Below are positions 6,973 to 14,495 of a DNA stretch of 23,779 bases, piece after piece (within the stretch, counting starts at the first letter, position 1; each line of letters opens with the position of its first letter). The stretch covers positions 1-23,779 of the forward strand of contig DHVK01000027.1 in NCBI GenBank assembly GCA_002412625.1. Reading direction: 5' to 3'. The translations under genes and the position numbers were made by a program. The DNA comes from Cloacimonetes bacterium UBA5210. GTDB taxonomy: Bacteria; Cloacimonadota; Cloacimonadia; Cloacimonadales; Cloacimonadaceae. A model generated the notes under the pieces. The model searched no databases. It had not been told where the DNA came from and saw only the letters and a list, made by a program, of their open reading frames with translations.

Positions 6973-8258
6973 TTCACCCGGGGCAGATCCTTCCAGGAAG
7001 TAGTATATTTGGGGCTCAAGCGGGCACGTTTCATCTGCCAATCCTTCTTTACGCCATTGCTGGCAAACGTAACTGTGTCTTTGCCCAGGCTGTGGTTGAG
7101 TTTGTCCACCGCCTGCATCAGTTTAGCGCGCTGATCATCCAGATAGCTGCCTTCCATATAGCTTAGCTGCACATCATGTTCGCTGATAATATCGGTCAGC
7201 ATCACCCCTGCTTTTTTATATTCAAACCCCGGTAACCACAATTCGGAGAGCAGCTTTAGCGCTTCACGGATCATTGTGGGAGTATATGCTGTATGCGGAA
7301 ACAGGGTGGTGGAGAGCGAGTTGTTATACTGAGGCCCTTCCTTGAAACGGTTTGTGCAGAGAAAGACCATCAAATGCCCCGCCACGGAATGCTGTTGCCT
7401 CAGCTTTTCCGCGCTGCGGGTCACGTATGAAGATACCGCTTCTTCCAGATCTTCCAGGTTTTCCACCTGTTTCCCGAAAGAACGGGAATTAACGATGCTT
7501 TTTTTTGCCGATGGCGCTTCATCCAGCTCTATGCAAGAGTAACCGCGCAGTTCCAAGACAGTTTTGTGGCCCACCTTGGTCATATAGTGATCGATGAATT
7601 TCTCGTCCGCGTCCCTCAGCTGAAGGGCGTTCTCGATCTTGTTTTGCCGCAGGAATTTGTCGTATTGTCTGCCGATGCCCCAGATCTCCCCCACCGGTAA
7701 CCGGCGTAAAGCCTCGGCGGTTCGCTCTGCCTCCAGCAAGCTCAGGGCCCCCTGAAAGGCGGGAATCTTCTTGGCATGGTGGTTAGCCGCCTTGGCCAGA
7801 GTCTTGCTGCGCGAAATCCCCACCGAAACCGGGATCCCGGTCCAGCGGTACACCGTGCGCTTCAGGTTTCTGCCCCAGGCCTCCCAATCTTCTTCCCGGA
7901 TACCGGTCAGCTCCAAAAATGCTTCATCAATGGAGTAGATCTCCACATTTGGGGAAAAGCGGCTCAAGACGTTCATCACTCTGGCGCTCATATCTCCATA
8001 CAAGGCGTAGTTTGAGGACAGCAGCACCCCGTTGTGTTTGCGGATGAGTGCCTCATATTTGAAGCCCGGCGCGCCCATCGGGATTTTTAGCGCCTTGACC
8101 TCGTTGCTGCGGGAAACAATGCAACCATCGTTGTTGGAAAGCACCGCGACCGGAACCTGGTGCAAACGGGGGTTGAACACCCGTTCGCAGGATACATAGA
8201 AATTGTTGCAATCCACCAGGGCAACTATCTGCTTGTCCGATAATCCAGTACTATCCAT
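6969..8258 (-). CDS. umuC: Y-family DNA polymerase, UmuC-type (Pol V catalytic subunit)
   Basis: The 429-aa product is a translesion polymerase of UmuC type. The catalytic carboxylates are in ALVDCNNFYVSCERVF (Asp16) and YSIDEAFLELTG (Asp111, Glu112). The fingers region has SNNDGCIVSRSNEVKALKIPMG, the palm VSVGISRSKTLAKAANHHAKK, and the helix-hairpin-helix region GEIWGIGRQY. The C-terminal little-finger part matches UmuC rather than DinB. I chose the ATG at 8258 (MDSTGLSDKQ) because it has AGGA upstream and gives a length close to E. coli UmuC (422 aa); the frame stays open to 8309, but that extension would run past a possible promoter. No umuD is adjacent, and I see no LexA-box-like site I could defend. 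It is the first gene of the five-gene minus-strand cluster. Confidence 0.95.
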   Translation of the reverse strand: MDSTGLSDKQIVALVDCNNFYVSCERVFNPRLHQVPVAVLSNNDGCIVSRSNEVKALKIPMGAPGFKYEALIRKHNGVLLSSNYALYGDMSARVMNVLSRFSPNVEIYSIDEAFLELTGIREEDWEAWGRNLKRTVYRWTGIPVSVGISRSKTLAKAANHHAKKIPAFQGALSLLEAERTAEALRRLPVGEIWGIGRQYDKFLRQNKIENALQLRDADEKFIDHYMTKVGHKTVLELRGYSCIELDEAPSAKKSIVNSRSFGKQVENLEDLEEAVSSYVTRSAEKLRQQHSVAGHLMVFLCTNRFKEGPQYNNSLSTTLFPHTAYTPTMIREALKLLSELWLPGFEYKKAGVMLTDIISEHDVQLSYMEGSYLDDQRAKLMQAVDKLNHSLGKDTVTFASNGVKKDWQMKRARLSPKYTTSWKDLPRVK

Positions 8259-8275
8259 TATTTCCTCAGGGGTCA

Positions 8276-8303
8276 CATTTATGGATGGCGGCACAATTGT
8301 CAA
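8276..8303 (-). promoter_or_regulatory. Possible promoter of the umuC cluster
   Basis: On the minus strand, TTGACA (8303-8298) is followed after 16 bp by TAAATG (8281-8276). The -35 box is perfect; the -10 box is poor. If real, transcription would start about 10 nt before the ATG at 8258, which supports that start over the upstream one. Confidence 0.35.
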
Positions 8304-8323
8304 GAGCATGCGTAGCCATTTTT

Positions 8324-8370
8324 AGGGCTTGATGCCAAGGACGCATCGGCATCAGAGAGAATCCAGCCCT
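8324..8370. other. Composite stem-loop between the kinase gene and umuC
   Basis: AGGGCT-TGATGCC (8324-8336) pairs with GGCATCA (8348-8354) and AGCCCT (8365-8370), with a 10-nt bulge in the right arm. No T tract follows on the minus strand, so it is not a classic intrinsic terminator, though it may separate the kinase transcript from umuC. Confidence 0.45.
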
Positions 8371-8379
8371 TTGTAAGGC

Positions 8380-10596
8380 TTAGTAAAGCAGAGTTTTGAT
8401 CTTGAGCGCAATCTCCTGGGCGGTAAAAGGTTTCTGGATGAAGGGGATACCATCTTCCGTGACCCCCAAAGGAACAATGATGTTATCTGTGAAACCGGAC
8501 ATGAACAGCACTTTCTGATCTGGCAGGATCAGTTTTATCTTATCCGCCATTGCCTTGCCATTCATACCGGGCATAATCACATCCGAGATCACCAAATCAG
8601 GTCGCAAACCACTTTCAATGATGCAGATCGCCTCTGCTCCGCTATTGGCAATCGTTACCTGATAACCAAGTTTGCCAACCATTTTCCGGAAGAGCACGGC
8701 AAGAGCCTCTTCATCATCCACAATCAGGATGGTTTCACCATTTCCGTGAATGTCCGCTTTTATCAGGTCATCTGCCTCTGAAGTCAGTTGATCGTGAGTA
8801 TGGGGAAGCAGCACCGTGAAGGTCGTGGCCACGCCGGGCTCGCTTTCCACAACAATGCTGCCGCCCGCCTGCTTGACGATCCCGTAAACGGTGGACAGTC
8901 CCAAGCCCAAACCACTACCAGTGTCCTTGGTGGTAAAGAAAGGTTCAAATATCTTGCTTTGGATGGCTTTTGGTATCCCAATTCCGTTATCGCATACAGA
9001 GATAAGCACATAGCCGCCCGGCTTGACCTGATACTGGTTTTCGACAGCTTTTGTCGTTGTGGCCAAAACCGAGGTCTCAATCACGATCCTGCCGCCATGT
9101 ACCAAGGCATCACGCGAATTCAGAACCAAGTTTATCACCACTTGCTCGATCCGGCTCTTATCGGCTTTGATTATTGCTTTTCCCGGGGAAAGCTTGGTTA
9201 CGATTTCGATATGCTCGCCGATCAAACGGAAGAATAAGCCGTGCAGGTTTGTTATCAGTTCGTTAACATCCATTACTTTGGTTTGCACCAGCTGTTTACG
9301 GCTGAAGATCAGAAGCTGCTGGGTGAGTTCTTTGGCGCGCGAACCGGCTTTGAATATCTCTTTGGCATCCTGCCTGGCATGGCTATCCGGAGCAAGACTG
9401 TTGCTGAGCTCCGCGCTATAGCCCATGATCACGGTAAGTAGATTGTTAAAATCGTGAGCGACTCCTCCGGCAAGCTGACCGAGCATCTCCATTCGGTGCG
9501 CCTGATTGAGCTGATCCTGGATATTGAGGTTCTCTTCCATACTCTTGCGCAAGGCTTCTTCTGCCTCCAAGCGCTCGAGTTCGCCGCTAACCCGCACACA
9601 CACCAGTTTCAAGGTATCTTCAGCCCGTTTCCGGTTCGTTATGGGGCTTCTTCCGATAACGGCTATCAAACCGATCGGAACTCCGGCATGACTGAAGACA
9701 GTGGACCCGATATAGCTGTCAGCCTTCAGGTCCTGCAGCACCTGATCTCGCGGGAAAAACTTGCACACCCCGGCAGGGAAGCAACATATTTCATTGCCGA
9801 CAACATCGCCACAAGGAGTATCCCGCAAAGCATAGGTCACATTGTCCTCAAAATGTCCATCACACCATACTGCTACAGTGGTTGCATTAAGTCCGTCGCC
9901 TTCCAGGCGGTCTATGCAAACATAAAACATATCCAGGCTTAGGGCCAGGTATCGCGCCAGAGCGTAAAAGAAAGGTTCAGCTTTGTTACCGCTGCTGGTC
10001 TTCGCCAAAAACAGATGGATTTCTTCGGTTCGCTTGCGTTCTGTAACATCAATCAGCACAATGCGAATAATCGGCAAACCATCATCATCATAGCCCAAAG
10101 TAGCGGTTACTTGCGCCCAAAAAGTACTGCTGTCCGGCTTCATCATATGCAGTTCATATTCTTGAGGCTTTCCGGTGTTTAACAACTGCTTGCGATGCAC
10201 ATAGTGAATGTCCTGATCTGCGGGCAGGATAAAGCGTGAAAACGGCTGCTTCACAAGCCTGGCCCGTTCGATACCGAGCATGGTTGCTGCCGTGAGATTT
10301 GCTTCCTGGATCAACCCTTTATCCGATAGTGTGCAATAACTGACGGGAGCCAGATCATAGAGGTTGAAATAGCGTGTTCGGGAAGCATCAAGCTCGTCCT
10401 GAGCCGCGCGGAGCTCCTCGTTCTGAATCTCCAGTTCAATCTGGTGGACACGAAGCTCGTGCAGCAGTCTGTTACTGTCTTCCGAGGATGACTCTTGATT
10501 GCCTTCATTCAGGCTTGCTTCCAGCTTGGCGGTGATCTCTTCAGCTGTTTTCCGCACTTCAATAGCGCTTTTACTGCGATCTAAATTACTTTTCAT
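8380..10596 (-). CDS. PAS-GAF hybrid histidine kinase with C-terminal receiver
   Basis: The 738-aa cytoplasmic protein has, in order: a helical N-terminus (about 1-70, with HELRVHQIELEIQNEELRAAQ), a PAS domain (about 72-190, ending in IDVTERKRTEE), a GAF-like domain (about 195-345, with four Cys clustered in TPCGDVVGNEICCFPAGVC), a HisKA dimerisation domain with the phospho-acceptor in GGVAHDFNNLL (His381), an HATPase domain (VLNSRDAL N-box, DNGIGIP, FEPFFTTKDTGSGLGLGLS), and a receiver (LIVDDEEALA; phospho-acceptor Asp672 in ISDVIMPGMNG; conserved Lys in IQKPFTAQE). No transmembrane segment is visible, so it senses an internal signal. Its ATG overlaps the stop of the CheB-CheR gene by 4 nt, so the two are probably co-translated and act in one pathway. 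There is no DNA-binding output domain; output is presumably phosphotransfer. Confidence 0.93.
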   Translation of the reverse strand: MKSNLDRSKSAIEVRKTAEEITAKLEASLNEGNQESSSEDSNRLLHELRVHQIELEIQNEELRAAQDELDASRTRYFNLYDLAPVSYCTLSDKGLIQEANLTAATMLGIERARLVKQPFSRFILPADQDIHYVHRKQLLNTGKPQEYELHMMKPDSSTFWAQVTATLGYDDDGLPIIRIVLIDVTERKRTEEIHLFLAKTSSGNKAEPFFYALARYLALSLDMFYVCIDRLEGDGLNATTVAVWCDGHFEDNVTYALRDTPCGDVVGNEICCFPAGVCKFFPRDQVLQDLKADSYIGSTVFSHAGVPIGLIAVIGRSPITNRKRAEDTLKLVCVRVSGELERLEAEEALRKSMEENLNIQDQLNQAHRMEMLGQLAGGVAHDFNNLLTVIMGYSAELSNSLAPDSHARQDAKEIFKAGSRAKELTQQLLIFSRKQLVQTKVMDVNELITNLHGLFFRLIGEHIEIVTKLSPGKAIIKADKSRIEQVVINLVLNSRDALVHGGRIVIETSVLATTTKAVENQYQVKPGGYVLISVCDNGIGIPKAIQSKIFEPFFTTKDTGSGLGLGLSTVYGIVKQAGGSIVVESEPGVATTFTVLLPHTHDQLTSEADDLIKADIHGNGETILIVDDEEALAVLFRKMVGKLGYQVTIANSGAEAICIIESGLRPDLVISDVIMPGMNGKAMADKIKLILPDQKVLFMSGFTDNIIVPLGVTEDGIPFIQKPFTAQEIALKIKTLLY

Positions 10597-13367
10597 AAAA
10601 CACCATTTTGTTTTTGATTGCTTTGTTCTTGTTTTGCCCTTTCTTCAAGAGCCCTGTTGCCTGCTTTGTTCAATAGTTCATTGGCCTTGCGCAGCGCTTC
10701 CCTGGTTTTCACGATCTCCGTGATATCAATGAAGGTTATCACCGCACCCTCTATCACGTTTTCCAGCGTCCGGTAGGGCTGGATGCGCAGCGTAAACCAC
10801 AATTGATCTGTGGTCATAACTTCGATTTCTTTGCTAACCCGGGTATCGAGCACGGCCTGAGTATCCTCAATCAAGTTGCTGTAGCCGATCATATTGGAGA
10901 CAATGTGACCCACCGATCTGCCCATATCGCTCGTGATGAGGTTAATGATCCGGGAAGCGGACGGAGTAAAACGCAAGATGCGTAAATGCTGATCCACAAA
11001 GATGGTGGCAATGTTCGTCCCGGCAAGCAGATTGTTCATATCGTTATTGGCATGAGTTAAGTCGTGAAGCTTGGTCTGCAACTCGGAGTTCACCGTGGTC
11101 AATTCTTCGTTTACAGATTGCAGTTCTTCTTTGGATGTTTCCAGCTCTTCATTTGTGGATTGCATTTCCTCGTTCACGGATTGCAGTTCTTCGTTGGCGG
11201 ATTTCAATTCTTCGTTCGCGGTCTCCAGCTCTTCATTGGCTGTCAGCAGATATTCTTCTTTGGCTTGCAATTCCTGTTTCAGCGCCGAGATCTCGCTACT
11301 CTCGGCCGATACCTTCTTCCTTAGCGGCTTTTTAGCCGTCTCCGGAGCCGGGTATGCCGGCTCGAAAACGATCAGGAACAACTGAACCTGATCCGAAGTG
11401 AGAGGATGGGGTTTAATCGGGTTGATGCAAAAGTTCAGTTCGGTGATGCTTCCATTCAGATTCACCTGCAATCCGCTGCCGGAGCTAGGAATCATCGACA
11501 CGGAAGATTTGTGCAGCGCGGTGGTCAACTCACGTCGCAGCCCTTCTCGCGCCATTTTCAGGACATTGCTCACTCCCTGCTCTCCGGGTGGTGGTTCCAG
11601 ATAGACTCCGGTTCTACCATGAATATACTTGATATCCCCTTTGCCATCCACCAATACCGCTGCCACCAAGATATGCTCCAATAGCGCTTGCTCGGTAATC
11701 TCTTGATATGAATGCTTCTGCAGCGGGGCTTGTTGGGCAACGCGATGATGGGGAGGGTTGGCGTCGAGCATGGCGATGGAAGGCAACACTCGCGAGATAT
11801 CATTTTGCCGAGACCCGAGAACATCCGGTTTACGCTGATATAACCTTGCTTTTCGATCTGTCACAACAAACAAATCGTTGAACTCCCCGATCGTTTCGGA
11901 AGTCCCCAGGAACAGGTAACCTCCGGCATTGAGCGCATAATGAAACAGTGGGATCAGCTTCTTTTGCAGCTTGGCATCCAGATATATCATCAGATTCCGG
12001 CAACTGATCAGGTCAAGCTTGGAAAAGGGAGGGTTCTTGATCAGATTCTGTTCCGAAAAGACCAGCATTTCCCGCAAACTCTTGTGAATTCGATAGCCAC
12101 CATTGCCAGTTTCAACCGTGAAGAAACGTGCTAAACGTTCCGCTGAAACATCTGCCGCGATGCTGAGGGGATAGATTCCGGCTCTGGCTGTGGCAATCGA
12201 CCGCGTATCGATGTCGGTGGCAAACACCTGAATTCTGTAGTGCTTTTTGATCAATTCCTGATACTCGGAAAGTAAAATAGCAAGGGAATATGCCTCTTCG
12301 CCGGTCGAGCAACCGGGCAACCAAACCCGGATCAGACCATCTTCACTCTTTCCCGCAAACAACTTTGGGATTACCTTTTCTTCCATGGTTTTAAAAGCGG
12401 CGGGATCGCGGAAAAAGCTGGTCACTCCGATTAGCATGTCCTGAAACAGCGCGTCAATTTCAACAGAGCTTTGTTGGAGATACTTCACATAAGCATCCGC
12501 GTTTTCTATCTGATGTACAGCCATCCTGCGCTCGATGCGCCGAAGGATGGTGGATGGTTTGTAGTTCGAAAAATCGTGGCCGGTCTGGGCGCGGAGCAGG
12601 ACAAATACTTTGCTGAGGGCATGCTCAAAGATGGTGTGGGAGCTGACGTGCATTTTTGCCGCCCCGGAATCCATGCTTTTCATATACGCTATCAGTTTTT
12701 TCGGCATCTCCGGGGGGCTAAGGATGAAGTCCACCAAACCAGTGGCAATGGCATTACGGGGCATGCCGTTAAATTCTGTAGTTTCCGGCGTTTGAGCAAA
12801 CACGATGCCGCCCTCGCCTTTGATTGCCCGCACTCCCATCGACCCGTCACTACCGGTGCCGGAGAGCACAATCCCAATCGCCCGGTCTCGCTGGTCGTGA
12901 GCCAATGATCTGAAAAAGAAATCTATCGGCAGGCGTTGACCCCGTGGGGCGGACGGTTCCAGCAGCTGGAGACTGCCATTGATCAATGCCATATCGTGGT
13001 TCGGGGGGATGATGTAGGCGCAGTTTGGCTGCACAGCCATACCATCCTCCACTTCAAAAACCTGCATGCGGGTATAACGCCGGATGAGCTCTGTCAGAAT
13101 GCTTTTATGATCCGGCGCGAGATGTTGTACAAGCACAAATGCCATGCCCGGATCGGAATCAACGGGCATACCGGAAAAAAATTCCTCAAAGGCCGACAAG
13201 CCACCCGCGGAGGCACCTATGCCAATGATAGGGAATTGGGGGATATCCGGAGCGGACTTTGACGCCTTCCCGGTGGGTTTGCTGTTTCGTGCGCGAAGAA
13301 CATCAGGTTTTTCTGCAGGTTTTGTCCGCTTAGTTGGTTTGTTCCTGTCTTTTACGTGGTCTGTCAT
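10593..13367 (-). CDS. CheB-CheR-PAS fusion protein
   Basis: The 924-aa protein starts with a Lys/Pro-rich tail (1-42), then a CheB methylesterase domain (about 43-235) with the catalytic triad Ser53 (GIGASAGG), His82 (QHLAPDH) and Asp174 (SGTGSDGSMG). No receiver domain precedes it. A CheR methyltransferase follows (about 245-512): LPGCSTGEEAYSLA (350-363) and FATDID (382-387) bind S-adenosylmethionine, and DLISCRNLMIYLD is the typical later motif. Then come a divergent PAS-like region (about 560-670), an eight-heptad coiled coil (711-766) and a PAS domain (about 780-885). This is a known architecture, usually encoded beside hybrid kinases and not necessarily tied to flagella; its substrates are mostly unknown. 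I chose the ATG at 13367, with AAAGGTGA 5 nt upstream, over the GTG at 13376 that lies inside this ribosome binding site. No chemoreceptor, CheA or CheW is nearby. Confidence 0.93.
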   Translation of the reverse strand: MTDHVKDRNKPTKRTKPAEKPDVLRARNSKPTGKASKSAPDIPQFPIIGIGASAGGLSAFEEFFSGMPVDSDPGMAFVLVQHLAPDHKSILTELIRRYTRMQVFEVEDGMAVQPNCAYIIPPNHDMALINGSLQLLEPSAPRGQRLPIDFFFRSLAHDQRDRAIGIVLSGTGSDGSMGVRAIKGEGGIVFAQTPETTEFNGMPRNAIATGLVDFILSPPEMPKKLIAYMKSMDSGAAKMHVSSHTIFEHALSKVFVLLRAQTGHDFSNYKPSTILRRIERRMAVHQIENADAYVKYLQQSSVEIDALFQDMLIGVTSFFRDPAAFKTMEEKVIPKLFAGKSEDGLIRVWLPGCSTGEEAYSLAILLSEYQELIKKHYRIQVFATDIDTRSIATARAGIYPLSIAADVSAERLARFFTVETGNGGYRIHKSLREMLVFSEQNLIKNPPFSKLDLISCRNLMIYLDAKLQKKLIPLFHYALNAGGYLFLGTSETIGEFNDLFVVTDRKARLYQRKPDVLGSRQNDISRVLPSIAMLDANPPHHRVAQQAPLQKHSYQEITEQALLEHILVAAVLVDGKGDIKYIHGRTGVYLEPPPGEQGVSNVLKMAREGLRRELTTALHKSSVSMIPSSGSGLQVNLNGSITELNFCINPIKPHPLTSDQVQLFLIVFEPAYPAPETAKKPLRKKVSAESSEISALKQELQAKEEYLLTANEELETANEELKSANEELQSVNEEMQSTNEELETSKEELQSVNEELTTVNSELQTKLHDLTHANNDMNNLLAGTNIATIFVDQHLRILRFTPSASRIINLITSDMGRSVGHIVSNMIGYSNLIEDTQAVLDTRVSKEIEVMTTDQLWFTLRIQPYRTLENVIEGAVITFIDITEIVKTREALRKANELLNKAGNRALEERAKQEQSNQKQNGVL

Positions 13368-13786
13368 TGAGGTCACCTTTGATTGTATTTTAGCATGATG
13401 GTTTCAGAAAGATTTGAGTTCAATCATATTATTCTATAACTCATAAGTTCCGCATTCTATTAGTGATAAGTTAACTCATTAACGGCAAATTGCCACTTAT
13501 GATTCAGTGTTTTTTAAGATATTGACCTTTTCCTGGGAAAATATCTATTTTATGGATCCAAATGGCGATTTGGCAGATTTTTTATTCGTCTTGAGCTCAG
13601 GCTTGGTCCTGAGCTTTTTCTATCGGTATAAAGCTGATATCAAGCCCTTATTATCCCATTGCCAGGCGATGATAAAGCTTGTATTACAAGCTGATATCCC
13701 TTTAAGCAGATCAAGGTTTCAGCGGGGACTACCCGCAAGCAGCCCCACAGACTCGAAGGCGGAGACTGATAAACCCATATCATGCA
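13368..13786. other. Intergenic stretch, left part of the 1.4-kb gene-poor region
   Basis: No convincing gene. The open frame 13507-13809 (+) has no ribosome binding site and ends in the repeat array, so I reject it. The stretch holds a palindrome GGCAA-A-TTGCC near 13484, a terminator-like hairpin (13594-13619), an 11-bp direct repeat AAGCTGATATC (near 13632 and 13688) and a hairpin AGCTTGT/ACAAGCT near 13676-13692. Base composition is more AT-rich than the flanking genes. Confidence 0.5.
13594..13619 (+). terminator. Terminator-like hairpin with no upstream gene
   Basis: AGCTCAGG (13594-13601) pairs with CCTGAGCT (13608-13615) around a 6-nt loop and runs straight into TTTTT. The shape is that of a plus-strand intrinsic terminator, yet no plus-strand gene lies between here and the minus-strand CheB-CheR start. 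It might end a small RNA starting after 13380. Confidence 0.45.
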
Positions 13787-13851
13787 CTGGAGTTCAAGCC
13801 ATGTTGTAGTTTGGAGTACAAGCCGCGTGGTAGTTTGGAGTTCAAGCCGGC
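13787..13851. repeat. 24-nt tandem repeat, about 2.7 copies
   Basis: Units at 13787-13810, 13811-13834 and 13835-13851 share the core TGGAGTTCAAGCC (one unit has TGGAGTACAAGCC) followed by a more variable GYGTKGTAGT-type spacer. The last unit can also pair imperfectly (17 of 19 positions) with GCCGGCTTGGACTTCAAAC at 13884-13902, and the core pairs with TTGAACTCCA at 13981-13990. Too few copies and no spacer diversity to be a CRISPR. Confidence 0.7.
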
Positions 13852-13888
13852 AAGACAAACTATGCTTTTACAGCTTTTTGCAGCCGGC

Positions 13889-13936
13889 TTGGACTTCAAA
13901 CAACTTGCCCCGCAAAATCCACTCCATGAAGTCCAA
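13889..13936. repeat. Hairpin repeat copy A with conserved 28-nt loop
   Basis: TTGGACTTCA (13889-13898) is perfectly complementary to TGAAGTCCAA (13927-13936). The 28-nt loop (13899-13926) contains ACAACTTGCCCCGCAAAA and matches that of copy B at 26 of 28 positions. Left flank CAGCCGGC is also shared in part with copy B. Confidence 0.8.
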
Positions 13937-14003
13937 AGCGCAGCGTAGTATGTATTTTTCGTCCAGATTGTCTATGCGCTTTGAACTCCATTCTGCAGCA
14001 GGC

Positions 14004-14049
14004 TTGGAATCAAACAACTTGCCCCGCAAAACCCACTACATGATTCCAA
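14004..14049. repeat. Hairpin repeat copy B with conserved 28-nt loop
   Basis: TTGGAATCA (14004-14012) is perfectly complementary to TGATTCCAA (14041-14049). The loop (14013-14040) differs from copy A at two positions, while the stem differs in sequence and is one base pair shorter. Both arms have changed together. Confidence 0.8.
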
Positions 14050-14165
14050 AGAGCCGTGTAGCAAGTGCTTAATGCAAAGTTGGGGAAGGCTCTTTTAATT
14101 CCATGCACCCGTAAGATATACAAGGTCAAATGAACTTAACTGAGAGCCAGCTCTCGCCACCGAGG

Positions 14166-14269
14166 ATGAAAGCCGAGGGGATAGGATTGCAGACGTCTCG
14201 TCTGCACGTACTTACGATGCGGTGTTCCATCATCGACACGAGGACGTGTCGAATCCTATGAGCTTTCAT
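14166..14269. repeat. 104-bp cloverleaf-like inverted-repeat element, MITE-like
   Basis: The outer arms ATGAAAGC (14166-14173) and GCTTTCAT (14262-14269) pair perfectly. Inside, ATAGGATT (14181-14188) pairs with AATCCTAT (14252-14259). Enclosed are two hairpins: GCAGACG/CGTCTGC (14189-14205) and TCGACACG/CGTGTCGA (14233-14252, sharing one base with the inner arm). The nested symmetry suggests a dispersed non-autonomous repeat rather than a gene-specific structure; it codes for nothing. Confidence 0.7.
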
Positions 14270-14434
14270 GTAAACTCCAATTGCACAAACCGGGATAAAA
14301 TTGCCCTCTGCATTTCTTCGCTAATAGCTGTTACTGAAAATAGTCTGGACGATGATACAATTTTGCAACACCTTCCCGAAATTGATAAATTTTGCTAACA
14401 GGAAGTGCCTTCGACTTAAATCCCATGTTTACCA

Positions 14435-14495
14435 CTCATGGACATCCCAAAGGGTTCCTGAGCCACGTTCGGGAACTCTTTGGGAGGTCCATGAG
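14435..14495. repeat. 61-nt long hairpin
   Basis: CTCATGGAC-A-TCCCAAAG-G-GTTCC (14435-14458) pairs with GGAAC-T-CTTTGGGA-G-GTCCATGAG (14472-14495), leaving only two unpaired or wobble positions (A/G and G/T) and a 13-nt loop. No T tract follows on either strand. The apical part, GTTCCTGAGCC...GGAAC, resembles dispersed hairpin repeats seen in many bacterial genomes. Confidence 0.75.

Noticed and set aside
8259..8309. Longer N-terminus of UmuC starting MLLTIVPP
   Set aside because: Start at 8258 has AGGA upstream and fits the family length; the extension would overlap the possible promoter.
13507..13809. 100-codon plus-strand ORF in the gene-poor region
   Set aside because: No ribosome binding site at either possible ATG; it crosses a terminator-like hairpin and ends inside the tandem repeat. 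The hydrophobic stretch LADFLFVLSSGLVLSFF is suggestive but not enough.
13787..13851. Possible CRISPR array
   Set aside because: Only two to three 24-nt units directly abutting, with no unique spacers and no cas genes.
13889..14049. Possible integron attC sites
   Set aside because: Hairpins with a conserved loop recall attC, but the core-site motifs (GTTRRRY/RYYYAAC) are not placed correctly, and there is no integrase or gene cassette between them.
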